Assembly (NCBI RefSeq): GCF_004664715.2 | Contig: NC_051069.1 | Span: 9,821,001-9,885,000, forward strand | From: Peromyscus leucopus | Taxonomy: Eukaryota > Chordata > Mammalia > Rodentia > Cricetidae | Direction: 5' to 3' | Length of the DNA: 64,000 bases | Part shown: piece by piece, positions 42,251 to 52,299 of the stretch | How positions within the stretch are numbered: the first letter of the stretch is position 1 | Layout of the letters: every line of letters begins with the position of its first letter | Notes under the pieces: generated by a model | Database searches by the model: none | What the model was told of the DNA's origin: nothing | The model's input: only the letters and a program-made list of their open reading frames with translations | Position numbers and translations under genes: made by a program

Positions 42251-42694
42251 AACACAGGTCCGACCTTGTAACAAGGGACTACAGATCCCTTCCTGAGGGG
42301 CCACAGCCTGGGAGAGTCTTCGGTGGACTGGGACTGCTCACTGAGGCTCACTGGGAAAACTACACGGCAGCAACTCAAACCCTTTAATCTCACAGACACC
42401 CACACAATATTATAGAGGAAAAATGTAAAGCAACATAAGAAAAAGCCTAGATAATTGCCATACATGTTCCTACAAACTTGAAATGGCAACAGCTTGCCTG
42501 TAAACACCTCCCTTGAAGAATCAGTTAATAGGATATACAACACATAGCAAAAGAAGTCATTAGCCCACAAAACACTTAAAGAGAGGCCACTGCTTCTTGC
42601 AAACCCATGACAAGTCCTGAAGACTGGGATGGAAAAAAAAATGACATACATTTTAAAACATATTTTACTTTATATGTTTTTCTCTTCATTCATT
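42251..42694. other. Unique stretch with a long uninterrupted minus frame
   Basis: No repeat family recognised. The minus strand stays open from 42651 down past 42250 (about 134 codons here before running into poly-T-encoded residues). The product has no recognisable domain. Probably chance. Confidence 0.4.
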
Positions 42695-42777
42695 TATTTA
42701 GCACGCTGTAGGTCAAACCCAGGGCTTCATACATGCTAGGCAAGTGTTCTGCAACAGAGCTACATTCCCAACCCAAA
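42695..42777 (-). repeat. ID-type SINE
   Basis: 'gtaggtcaaacccagggctt', 'catgctaggcaagtgttctg', 'gagctacattcccaaccc'. Confidence 0.88.
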
Positions 42778-43002
42778 GTGACAACTTTCTATAGGGGTAG
42801 GGCAGAGTAAAACATCTGTGAAAGAGAAATGGCCCCTGGCCTTGGCTATCTAATCTGCACAGTGGAGACATTGTTCAAGCCTAGGTTTCCATCTTGACCT
42901 ATGAGGTGAGCCCGAGGTCCTGTCTTGTCACCTCTCCTCCTCTGCTTTAACTAGAACATCTCTGCTCTCATTGGCTTATGTTGGATGGCTATGGAAAGTG
43001 TC

Positions 43003-43368
43003 TGTCTAAGGGTTTCTATTGCTGTGAAGAGACATCATGACTGTGGCAACTCCTAAACAGAAAGCATTTAATTGTGGGTGGCTTAAAGTTTCAATGGTTT
43101 AGTTCATTGTCATCATGATGGGAAGCAAGGTAGCATGCAGGCAGACATGGTTCTGAAAAAGGAGCTGAGATTTTTACATCTTGACATGCAGGCAACAGGA
43201 AGTTGAGTCTATACCGAGCATAACTTGGGCATAGGGGACCTTAAAGCCTACTCCTAGAGTGACACACTTCCTCCAACAAGACCATACCTACTCCAACAAT
43301 GTCATGCCTCCTAATAGTACCACTCCCTATGAGCTTATGGGGGGGGCAATTACATTCAAACTACCACA
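43003..43368 (-). repeat. 3' LTR of the complete MaLR-type element
   Basis: 366 bp, plus-strand TGTCTAAGG...CTACCACA. Co-linear with the 44844 LTR, with scattered substitutions and small indels. Confidence 0.93.
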
Positions 43369-44091
43369 TTCCACTCACTGGCTTCAATAAATTTGTAAAA
43401 ATATCATAATGCAAGATGCATTTAGTCCACCTTCAAAAGTCCCCGTAGTCTATCACAGACTCAACAATGTTTTAAAGTCCAGTGTTTAAAAGTTCAAAAT
43501 CTCTTCTGAAATTTATGCAAGCTCTTAAATGTAATCCCCTATAAAATCAAAATAAAAAACAGATCTCATACTTCTAACATATAATGGCATAGGATATACG
43601 TTACCATTCTAAAACACAGGGAAGTGAGCATAGGGAGGAAATAATGGCATCTCTATGTCTGATGTCAAAACACTCTTCAGATCTCTGATTCCTTTCAATT
43701 TGGTTGACTGCAACATACTTCTCTCTTTGAGCTGGTTCCACTCCATGTTAGCAGCTCTCCTTGGCAGCTCTCCCATAGCTCTGGCATCTCTAACATGTTG
43801 GGGTCTCCAAGGCAATCCAGGCTTCACCTTCACAGCTTCACTCAGTGGTCTCTCTAGGCCTCCATTCAGGGACACCCTGGCACATGTCTGGCCCCAGTGG
43901 CTTTCCTTAGTCACAGAGGAAGATCCCATAACCCATTTCTTCTGTCCTTAACTATAAAGCCAGAATCACCTGGCTGAAGCTGCCAAGTTCTATTGCTTAC
44001 CAGAGCTGGATCATGGCCCCCTTGTCCAATTACATCTTCACCAGCTTTCTGTTTGTCATGGTTTCCTTCACTGCCTAAGTTTGGTTGTTCT

Positions 44092-44190
44092 GAAACTTGC
44101 TCTGTAGATCAGGCTGGCCTCAAACTCAGAGATCCACCAGCCCCTGTCTTCTGAGTGCTAGAATAAAGGCATGCACACCACACCCTGTTT
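44092..44190 (-). repeat. B1 carried inside the MaLR-type interior
   Basis: 'tgtagatcaggctggcctca' to 'gagtgctagaataaaggcat', followed by 'ctgttttaagctattcttta'. This is the same junction as the B1 at 29222 in the sister element. Confidence 0.88.
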
Positions 44191-44274
44191 TAAGCTATTC
44201 TTTAATTTCGTTTCACAAGTTGGACCCTTTAGCTGGTTGGGATCTTGCCCTGAGGTCACCACTCTCTATATCAT

Positions 44275-44336
44275 TTATTCATTTATTTATTTATCTATCT
44301 ATTTATTTATTTATTTATCTCTTTATTTCTTAAACT
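44275..44336 (+). repeat. (ATTT)n with ATCT interruptions
   Basis: Tetranucleotide repeat within the MaLR-type interior; absent from the sister element. Confidence 0.95.
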
Positions 44337-44843
44337 GTTTATCTCTTTCAACACAGGACTTAGCTCCATTCCACTTCTTGGTGCTCCTTTTCTCTTCAAA
44401 TTGTACATTTTGTATTTTTCCTTTCTCAGCTTGCTTGTTTCATTATAAATCTTCATTAGAGTTAATGCTAATAATCACATGATAGAGTCAATGCTAGTTT
44501 TCCTATGCCAACTGAATTAATCCAAATCTCTTCATTTTAACCTCAGGCAGACTTTTCAGACAAGGGCAAAAATCAGTTACATTCTTCACCAAAATATCAC
44601 AACAATGATTTCTAGGTAACATACTAAAATTCTTCTCCTCTGGAACCTCTTGAGCCATCCCCCACAGTTCATCATATCACACTCAGCACCACTGTCTTCC
44701 ATGCTCCCACAAGTATGACCCATTAAGAGGTGCTTAAAACATTCTGCTGCTTTCCTGACCCAAACTCCCAAAGTCCAAATTCCTCCAAACAAAAGCACGA
44801 TTGGGCCTATCACAGCAATACCCCTGTCCCTAGTACCAACTTC

Positions 44844-45213
44844 TGTCTTAGGGGTTCTGTTGCTGTGAAGAGACACCATGACCATGGCAACTCTTACAAA
44901 GAAAGGCATTTAATTGTGGGTGGCTTAACGTTTGAGAGGTTTAGTCCATTACCATCATGGTGGGAAGCATGGCAGCATGCAGGCAGACATGATACTGGAG
45001 AAGGAGCTGAGATTTCTACATCTTGACATGCAGACAACAGGAAGTGAACTGAGTCTTCACTGAGCATAGCTTGAGGCACAGGAGACCTCAAAGCCTAACC
45101 CTAGAGTGACACACTTCCTCCAACAAGGCCATACCTACTGCAACGAAGGCACACCTCCTAATAGTGCTACTTCCTATGAGCTTATGAGGGCAAATTACAT
45201 TTAAACTACCACA
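44844..45213 (-). repeat. 5' LTR of the complete MaLR-type element
   Basis: 370 bp, plus-strand TGTCTTAGGGG...CTACCACA. The minus strand has 'cacaattaaatgcc' as the polyadenylation-type signal. Confidence 0.93.
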
Positions 45214-45314
45214 GTGTCATTTGAGGAAAACAAAACAAAACAAAATGATGGGTTTCATGCCTACTGCCTCTCAGAACTCCAAAATTCTAGGAATCAATCT
45301 AATATGTGCCTGAC

Positions 45315-45464
45315 TTGTTTTCCATTATTTTAAAAAGAGGGTCTTATATAGTGAGGCTGACCTCAAATTCACTAGGTAGCCAAAGCTGGCCTCGAATGCC
45401 TGATTCTCCTGTCTTCATCTCCCAAGTGCTAGGATTAAAGGTCAGAACACCAGGCATGTCCCTG
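45315..45464 (-). repeat. B1 SINE
   Basis: 'agaggktcttatatagtgag'-like start, 'agccaaagctggcctcgaat', 'agtgctaggattaaaggtca'. Confidence 0.85.
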
Positions 45465-45487
45465 ACTTATAAAACATTCAAGATTCA

Positions 45488-45652
45488 GCCGGGCGGTGGT
45501 GGTGCACGCCTTTAATCCCAGCACTCGGGAGGCAGAGGCAGGCGGATCTCTGTGAGTTCGAGGCCAGCCTGGGCTACCAAGTGAGTCCCAGGAAAGGCGC
45601 AAAGCTACACAGAGAAACCCTGTCTCGAAAAATCAAAAAAAAAAAAAAAAAA
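45488..45652 (+). repeat. B1 SINE, near-consensus (TTGCGCC subtype)
   Basis: 'gccgggcggtggtggtgcac' to 'agagaaaccctgtctcgaaa' and a poly-A tail. Exact 12-bp duplication ATTCAAGATTCA (45476-45487, 45653-45664). Young. Confidence 0.98.
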
Positions 45653-45670
45653 ATTCAAGATTCAAGGATA

Positions 45671-45856
45671 TAGGGCTAGACAGATGGCTCAGTGGTTAAG
45701 AGCACTGGCTGTTCTTCCAGAGGACCCAGGTTCAATTCTCAGCACCTACATGGCAGCTAAGAACTGCCTATAACTCCAACATCTGACACCCTCACACAGA
45801 CATACATGCAGGCAAAACACCAATGCATTTAAAATAAAAATAAGTAGTTTAAAAAA
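45671..45856 (+). repeat. B3-type SINE, near full length
   Basis: 'gggctagacagatggctcag' to 'catacatgcaggcaaaacac'. Exact 13-bp duplication AAGATTCAAGGAT (45657-45669, 45857-45869). Its left duplication overlaps that of the neighbouring B1. Confidence 0.96.
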
Positions 45857-45869
45857 AAGATTCAAGGAT

Positions 45870-46892
45870 GCAAAACCATAATTCCTACTCATAATAAGAT
45901 GACCAGCATAAGATAAACATGCTGTGTGTGGGGTGGGAGAGACAGATGAAACCACACAGATAAAATCAATGCTAGCACAATGGTTGGTGGTCAAAAATTT
46001 GGAGGGATAACCTTGAAAGTTGTATGTAGACGATGACATTAGAGTTAGCGTTGAGTGAAAAACAGGTGCTTCCTGGGTGTGGAAGGAGGCAGAGGAGACA
46101 CAGGAGGTAAAAGGAGCAGTGTGAAGATGGTTATGGAGGTCGTGTGGGGAGCAGGGAGAACTGCGCCCTGCCTATGCATATATGGGAGGAGTGGCTGGAA
46201 GAGGATAAAAGAGATGCTGGAGGAGGGACAAGAGGAATAGACCAGAGGAGTGCCCTCTAAAGCCCAGCTTTTCTGTGTGCCTTTGGGTTAATGTAAGAGT
46301 TTGCAAGTACACATCCAACGAACAATGAGCTTGTTTAATTATCGACCTTCCTTCTATTACTTTGTAACTGAACAAGGTCAAGTGAAGGACAAATGTGTTG
46401 ATAAGACAGTGGGCAGGACCATACTGGAGCCTACAAGTCTTGGTTTGGACTTACTGGTTCTACACAATTTCAAGAAGACCGGCCCAGGGATCTTACCTGG
46501 TCAAGCCAAGCCAGGGCCAGGACTTTCCTCTAGGCCTAGAGACTTGCTTTAGGCTGCATGGCCAGGCACCTTTCAGCAATAGGACTTCCTGATGAACCAT
46601 TAGCTGGCTCCTCTGGGAGAAGAAGGTCATCCTGGCTCGAATAGCCAGAATCAGTTTCCCCAAGACAGGGAAGGGACTGGGTATCTGGACATAGTGGGTC
46701 CAGAGTGGTGGATTCCTGGGCACCCAGTGGCTCACATTGTCCCAGAGTAAAGGCAGCTAGGACATACTGGACCTCAAAATTAGTGTCAGAAAATTATAAA
46801 AGATCATCACGTCCTGTTGGAATTGGAGAAACAGAGTGTCTCAGCAATGACCAAGATGAATGCATATGTTCAGAACTTCAGTTTCAATTTTA
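45870..46892. other. Unique stretch of about 1 kb, nothing recognised
   Basis: No repeat family. Short frames only. A 'gaggataaaagagatgctgg' patch at about 46201 is TATA-like by chance. Confidence 0.5.
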
Positions 46893-47094
46893 ACAATTAC
46901 ATTTATGTATTTATGTATTTTATCATGCATGTATGCACACGTGTATATGATGGCCACACAAATGCATGACATGTCAAAAGACAACTTGTAGGAGTTATTC
47001 TCTCTTCCTGCTATGCAGATCCCAGGAATCAAACTTAGGTCATCAGGCCTGGCGGCAAGAACCTTTACCTACTGAGCCACCTTGCTGGCCCCTA
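46893..47094 (-). repeat. B3-type SINE
   Basis: 'tttatgtatttatgtatttt' (tail side), 'ccaggaatcaaacttaggtc', 'tactgagccaccttgctggc'. Confidence 0.9.
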
Positions 47095-47519
47095 GAACTT
47101 TTAATCTCCTAAAATTCCTGTATGATTCCGGAAAGAAAAATTCAATACTAAGCTCCTCTCCTGGAAAAGGGATGCTTAAAGTCAATCTAACTTGCCCTGG
47201 AAAGATGAGACTTGATATACTTTGTGTCTAAATACTATGGAACAAATGCTTGCTGCTATGATGACTGAAGCATGTGTGTAAAACATGACCAGACCTGTAT
47301 TTGGAAAAGACCACTTTGGTTGTTGAAATCAGATGTCAGAAGGGAGAGACTGTCTTGGGGGAGGCCAGTCCAGAAGCCATTATAGTACACTAGGAGAGTG
47401 GGTGATGGGAAAGGACAGTGGATACAGAGACATGCAATTGTTTTGGAGGCAGAATCAGCTGATCTTGCAGACAATGAAAAACAACAGCTGGTGTGTGGCA
47501 CAGGCCAGCACAATATAAT
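47095..47519. other. Unique stretch, nothing recognised
   Basis: No repeat or exon recognised. Confidence 0.5.
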
Positions 47520-47592
47520 CAAGAGGTGGAGGCAGGAGGATTAACAGTTCAAGGCCAGCCCAGGCTGCAACTTTACAGTTCTGCTCCAGGCT
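47520..47592 (+). repeat. B1 fragment
   Basis: Central part only: 'gaggtggaggcaggaggatt', 'agttcaaggccagcccaggc'. Confidence 0.7.
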
Positions 47593-47805
47593 GCACCAGA
47601 GAAGCCCCAAGGGTCCACACAGTTCTTGGTGAATTATTCAGCGCAATCATAGATCCAGGAGTCCCAACACTGGTCTCCAGGCCCAGGGTGGAAGCACCAT
47701 GGGCTAACACCCAAAGATATGACTGGACTCATCCCACCCTTTTATGAGGTGTGTTCCTGTTAGGTGATGTGGCAAGACTTTTTTTTCTTTTCAAAAAATG
47801 AGCAC

Positions 47806-48015
47806 TGGAGAGGTGGCTCAGCAGTTAATCACGATTTTTTGCTCTTGCAGAGGACCCAGGTTTGGTTCCCAGCATGCATCCAAGGCAGCTCAGAATGGCC
47901 TGTAACTCAAGAACTCAAATTCCAAAGAATCGAGTACCCTCTTCTGGCCTCTATGGCCCTGTATACATGTGATACACATAGACTTATCAAAGCACATGCA
48001 CAGACACATAAAAAA
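47806..48015 (+). repeat. B3-type SINE
   Basis: 'actggagaggtggctcagca' to 'gcacatgcacagacacataa'. An insertion of 'ttttttgc' sits after the A box. Confidence 0.9.
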
Positions 48016-48164
48016 AATTTTTTTTGAGATAGGATCTCTCTGTGTAGCTCTGACTGCCCTGGAAATTTCTATGTAGATCAAGCTGTTCTTAAACTCGCAG
48101 AGATCTGCCTGCCTCTGCCTCCTGAGAGCTGAGATTAAAGGTGTGCACCACTACACCCAGCTAT
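48016..48164 (-). repeat. B1 SINE
   Basis: 'gagataggatctctctgtgt' to 'gtgtgcaccactacacccag', directly tail to tail with the preceding B3. Confidence 0.93.
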
Positions 48165-48204
48165 AATATTTTTTTTTAAAGGAAAAACAACAACAATACA
48201 TCAT

Positions 48205-48288
48205 GGGCTCAGAGTGTAGCTCAGCAGCAGAGCACCTGGTTAGCATGCGCAAGGACCTGGCTCCAGTCCTCAGTGCCAACACCACTGC
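48205..48288 (+). repeat. ID-type SINE
   Basis: 'gggctcagagtgtagctcag' and 'gcaaggacctggctccagtc'. Confidence 0.82.
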
Positions 48289-49223
48289 TAAGGACGCAAC
48301 AATAAATCTGAAGAGGAAGCCAGTAAGTATGGCACTAAAACAAAGGTTTGTACTGTCGAAGTCCCCTGGACTCCACTGGGAGACTGGTTTTTGTTTTATT
48401 TTTAGCTTCTTCTCCCTCTGGGTCACGGCCCAGGCCAAATCTCTTACCAATTACGTCTGAACTGCTGTCTGGGGTATACCCAGCTTTGTGTGTGTCAAGG
48501 TAGCCAAAGTGGAGAATCAGTGCACTTATAATTTACATTTGGTAAACAGAGGGAGGGGGGGCGGTGTCAAATGAGACAGGAGCAAACAGTTCTTTGTGGT
48601 TATGGTGTGAAATCGGCGGAGAGGCTGGAGGAAGAACAAGTTCAGGCAGAACATAATGAGTTGGGTTTAGGAAAGGGTTGATGTCCTGGGGTGATGGCTG
48701 AGAGCGGGAGTCCAGGGGGAGCTAAGAATCGGGCACAGGGAGAGGCAGCTGTTCTTTGAAAGAGGAAAATTTTGGAACAGATGCCGTGGAGAATGAAATG
48801 GCCAGTCTATGCCTGTTGTGACAGGATATTGTCAGCCACAAAGCTCACACTTGGGAACTGCACAATCAAGTTGCAAAAAAACAAAACAACCTTCATGATG
48901 ACTTACGTAAGTTGATGGAGTTCGGTTGTAGCACTTTGCCGTCCTGGGCTGTGAGAGAGTATTTAGACTGTGGGATGGAGGTTGGCCCTTCCAGAGGTTG
49001 GATAAGCCTAGCTCTAAGAATTGATGCTTCCATTACTAGGAATGAAGGGGTAGATGAGACTGCTCTATTTCAGCTAGAATACAAACTCTAGATTTGTATT
49101 TGATTTGACTAGCAAACATTCACTTCAGTTGGTGGTATGCTGTCACATACCAGTTTACCAAAGCAGATGGTGAAGTTTATGGGAATTTTGCCAGTGACAG
49201 TTTTTATTAAAATTAAATTATAC
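48289..49223. other. Unique stretch of about 0.9 kb, nothing recognised
   Basis: No repeat or exon recognised; a G-rich patch lies near 48550-48562. Confidence 0.5.
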
Positions 49224-49388
49224 AGGGCTGGCAAGATGGCTCTGCAAGGCAGACAATTTGAGCTCCACCTCCAGGACCCACAGGGTGGAAGGAGACAACC
49301 AATTCCCACAGGTTATCTTCTGACCTCCACACACATGCTGTGGCATGAACACACACACACAAACAACAATGTAAGAAAAAATTAAAAT
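49224..49388 (+). repeat. B3-type SINE (variant), short
   Basis: 'gggctggcaagatggctctg', 'ttatcttctgacctccacac' and an AC/A-rich tail. The part after the A box is deleted. Confidence 0.85.
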
Positions 49389-49459
49389 GTGTGAACAAAT
49401 ATACTAAATGCATTATATTTAAAATAAAGGTAATAAATACTAATTTGTTATTTCCTCCC

Positions 49460-49542
49460 ACTTTAGTGCTGGAGATTGAACCAAAGACCTTGGGCATGCC
49501 AAGCCTATATTCTACGGCTGAACTACCCCCCAACCTACTTCC
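49460..49542 (-). repeat. ID-type SINE
   Basis: 'gctggagattgaaccaaaga', 'gggcatgccaagcctatatt', 'ggctgaactaccccccaacc'. Confidence 0.8.
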
Positions 49543-49762
49543 TCTTTTCCTGTGTTCTGGCTTTATTTGCTGCCTAGCTCATATAGTAGAAACCATCCCT
49601 TCCAAGCTCCTGAGTGCCTATGTTCTGAACACAACCCACTCACACTAAAACTAGTATTTCTCAGTGTGAGTTCAGAACCCCAGGTAAGGAGTTTATAGGT
49701 TTGGCTTTCTCAGATATCCACTCTGGATTTGGCCAAAGTTTCTTTTATAAATACAGATGAGG

Positions 49763-49943
49763 CAGCTGGAGAGGTGGCTCAGTGGTTAAGAACACTGGCT
49801 GCTCTTCCAGTGGACCTGGGTTCAATTACCAGCACCCACGTGACAGTTCACAACTGTCCGTAACTCTAGCTCCAGGGGATCTGACACCCTCATACAGGCA
49901 TACAAGCAACCAAACACCAATGCACATAAAATAGGAATAAAAC
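49763..49943 (+). repeat. B3-type SINE
   Basis: 'gctggagaggtggctcagtg' to 'caatgcacataaaataggaa'. 10-bp duplication ACAGATGAGG (49753, 49944). Confidence 0.95.
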
Positions 49944-50063
49944 ACAGATGAGGGAGTCCTGAAGGGTGGATCTAAGAAAGGAAAAACAGAAGTCTATACT
50001 CGTATTTCTGTTTGTGCTCACAGTTTACTCACTACTCTACCAGAAAAAAAAAATATTTTTAAA

Positions 50064-50276
50064 AGGGGCTGGCTCAGTTGGTAGAGTGATTACCTAGCAT
50101 GCCTAAAGAGGCCTGGATTTGATCCTTAAGGATGCATAAACTGAGAATTGTGCCTCACACCTATATTTTCTGGGAAGTCAAGTCAGGAGGATCAGGAGTT
50201 GAAGGTTACCCCCAACTATGTAGAAAATTTGAAACCAGCCTGTGCTGTACGATACTTAGCTTCAAAATAATAATAC
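50064..50276 (+). repeat. B4-type SINE (ID + B1)
   Basis: ID arm 'ggctcagttggtagagtgat', 'ggcctggatttgatccttaa', then B1 part 'tgcctcacacctatattttc' to 'aaaccagcctgtgctgtacg'. Confidence 0.8.
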
Positions 50277-50292
50277 TATACACGTATGTTGT

Positions 50293-50656
50293 TGTGATGA
50301 TATTTTGTTTGTGCTTGGAGATCAGAGTGTAGAGCTAGCTATTAGAGGCCAGGCAGGAGTGGCACACACCTTTAATCCCAGCACTTGGGATCGCATGACT
50401 TTGATCCTAGTACTTGGGAGGTACATGCCTTTAATCCCAGCACTTGGGAGCAGGAAACAGAAAATGATATGGCTGGACAGAGAGGAAGTGATAAGGTGGG
50501 GTGGAGACAGGAGCTTGGCCCCTTTCAGTCTGAGGATTCCTAGAGGTGAACAGTCTCTCTAGTGGCTGGCTGCTCTGCTTCTCTGGTCTTTCAGCTTTCG
50601 CCTTGATATCTGACTCCAGGTTATTATTATTAAGACCAATTAGAATTTGTGCTACA
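50293..50656 (+). repeat. 5' LTR of the plus-strand provirus
   Basis: 364 bp, TGTGATGATATT...TGCTACA. The U3 includes a B1-derived stretch with 'cctttaatcccagcacttgg' present in tandem (50371 and 50428, with a diverged copy between). The 3' LTR has one copy. It lacks about 18 bp containing AATAAA found at the start of the 3' LTR. Confidence 0.92.
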
Positions 50657-50658
50657 TC

Positions 50659-50676
50659 CGGTGCCCAATGTGGGGC
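50659..50676 (+). promoter_or_regulatory. Retroviral primer-binding site (lysine-tRNA type)
   Basis: CGGTGCCCAATGTGGGGC lies 2 bp after the LTR CA end and differs at three positions from the tRNA-Lys1,2-complementary 18-mer. Decayed. Confidence 0.85.
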
Positions 50677-51111
50677 ACAAATTCACAAAAAAGTTGCTGA
50701 GCCTGTGGCTTTGCAGCCACCAGCACAGGCCGGAGCGGCACACGTCTGGAGTCACGACCCTGCCGACTAAGTTTTTGTTGCAGCCTCTCTACAGCAATCT
50801 CCAGGAGTTAGTCCCTCACCACCAGCTCTGCCTTAGGCAGCTCCTGCCACACATGTTTCTTCCCCATGATCTCCTGTGTGCATCTTTCAGACAGTGGGTT
50901 CCCTTTCCCAGTGGGTTGTGGGCCTTCCCTGGACACCCTCTCAGGCTGCTGCCACACTAGGTAGCTGCTGTGACGACCCACTCAGGCTTCTACTGTTAAA
51001 TCATCACTGTCAGCAGATTTGGTGAAACAATTGGGAATTCTTAAAGGGAGGAATTAGTTAAAAGAGAGAGGTTTTTTTCCCCCACATTAAAAAATAGGAA
51101 ACACTGTTGCA

Positions 51112-51456
51112 ATGGAGGGAGTTAGGTTTCTGTATGATAATGCGCTGGACTGTTTGAAGATGGAGCAATTAAATGAGAGGATAATTAATTTAGATGGGGA
51201 TTACATAATGTCAATTATAAATATTATCCATTTGATCATTTTTGTTTTCTCATTTAAAAAGCTGGTTAATATGAGTGCCAAGATAAAAGTTTTAGAAAAA
51301 CTTATTAAAACAGATCATAGAGATATTCAGACCCAGGCAGAGGAATTTAAAGGAGAACCAATCTCAGCATTGCATTATAAGGTTAGAGAGGAACAGCCTA
51401 AGTTTTCAAACAACCAACTTAGTTTATCTAGTAACCTTACAGGAACTGCCAAATGA
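51112..51456 (+). pseudogene. gag remnant, N-terminal part
   Basis: A 114-codon open frame starting soon after the leader. Hydrophobic and then charged, coiled-coil-like residues (about 50-85), and a linker. It lies in the gag position, upstream of and in a different frame from the capsid-like piece at 51497. It ends at a stop, so it is a broken relic. Confidence 0.7.
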
Positions 51457-51496
51457 TAGATATCCCTAAGGCTGTATAAGAGCTGAATAGACTCCT

Positions 51497-51820
51497 GTGC
51501 AGATGTTAGATTTGAGGAGATTCAAGGAAGCAATAGTCTCATACGGTATACATTCATCTTTTGTGAAGCAGATGTTAAACTCCTGGTCTTCTTGTAATAG
51601 AATTATCACTCAAGACTGGAGAGACTTGGTTACAGTAGTCTTGGAGCCTGGTCCTCAGTTACAGTGGAGGACCTGGTGGAAAGATGAGGTTGAGACCATT
51701 GAACAACAAAGTAGGGCTAGATGTATGGAAATCCCCCAAGACCAACTTCTTGAAGAGGGAGACTATGCTAATGTAGAAAGGAAGTCTCTATATGATGACT
51801 ACACCCTGACTTTATGCTGA
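51497..51820 (+). pseudogene. gag remnant, capsid-like part
   Basis: A 107-codon open frame with the betaretroviral capsid N-domain pattern: an 'FKEAIVSYG' segment, a tryptophan before an 'ITQDWRDL' segment, a 'PGPQLQW' segment and a 'WW.DE' pair. It is shifted by one frame relative to 51112-51456 and ends at a stop. Capsid-like sequence continues past the stop with more stops and frameshifts. Confidence 0.82.
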
Positions 51821-52129
51821 GCAGCAACCTTGAATGCTTGGGACAGAACTGAAGAAGTAGGAAAGAAAATTGAGTCATTTACTAAAGTTATACAATGACC
51901 AAAGGAACCTTTACAGACTTCTTACAAAGACTGGTTTCAACAATAAATAGAATGATACCGAATTCAGAAGCTAGACAAATAATAATTGAATCTCTGGCTT
52001 TTGAAAATGCTAATGCACAATGCAAAAGGATAATTAAGCCAATAAAGGCAAGATCAGCACCCTTGGAGGAATGAATCTGAGATACAATTAATATTGAATC
52101 TCATAACCATGATGAAAAAAAATGAAATG

Positions 52130-52287
52130 TCAGGTGTTTCAGTTGCAGTAAACAAGGTGACCTAAAGAGATTGTAAACCGGGCATTTTTAGAAACAATGT
52201 TTTTCTAAGAATAATCCCAATAGAATGCCCCTACCTTCTGGAGTGTGCAGAAGGTGTGGCAAAGGCAGACATTGGACTAACAAATGT
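52130..52287 (+). pseudogene. gag nucleocapsid zinc-knuckle remnants
   Basis: The second CCHC knuckle is intact in one frame: C at 52246-52248, C at 52255-52257, H at 52270-52272 and C at 52285-52287, with C-X2-C-X4-H-X4-C spacing. A first, frameshift-damaged knuckle lies at about 52131-52190. This places the end of gag. Confidence 0.8.
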
Positions 52288-52299
52288 AGATCAACAAGG

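Larger units (their letters stand above)
43003..45213 (-). mobile_element. Complete MaLR-type LTR retrotransposon
   Basis: 2,211 bp with LTRs 43003-43368 and 44844-45213 and a 1.5-kb interior. A perfect 5-bp duplication GTGTC flanks it (42998-43002, 45214-45218), the length expected for ERVL/MaLR elements. Read on the minus strand, the interior begins 'gaagttggtactaggg' after the 5' LTR, as in the related element at 28616. It encodes no retroviral protein. It carries a B1 at 44092-44190 and an (ATTT)n at 44275-44336. Confidence 0.93.

Noticed and set aside
42130..42651. 173-codon minus-strand frame
   Set aside because: Its C-terminal part is B1 and poly-A sequence read backwards. The unique N-terminal part (about 134 codons) has no recognisable family.
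46160..46240. 'gaggataaaagagatg' as a TATA promoter
   Set aside because: Isolated AT-rich word without the supporting repeats, GC shift or downstream structure seen at 21578.
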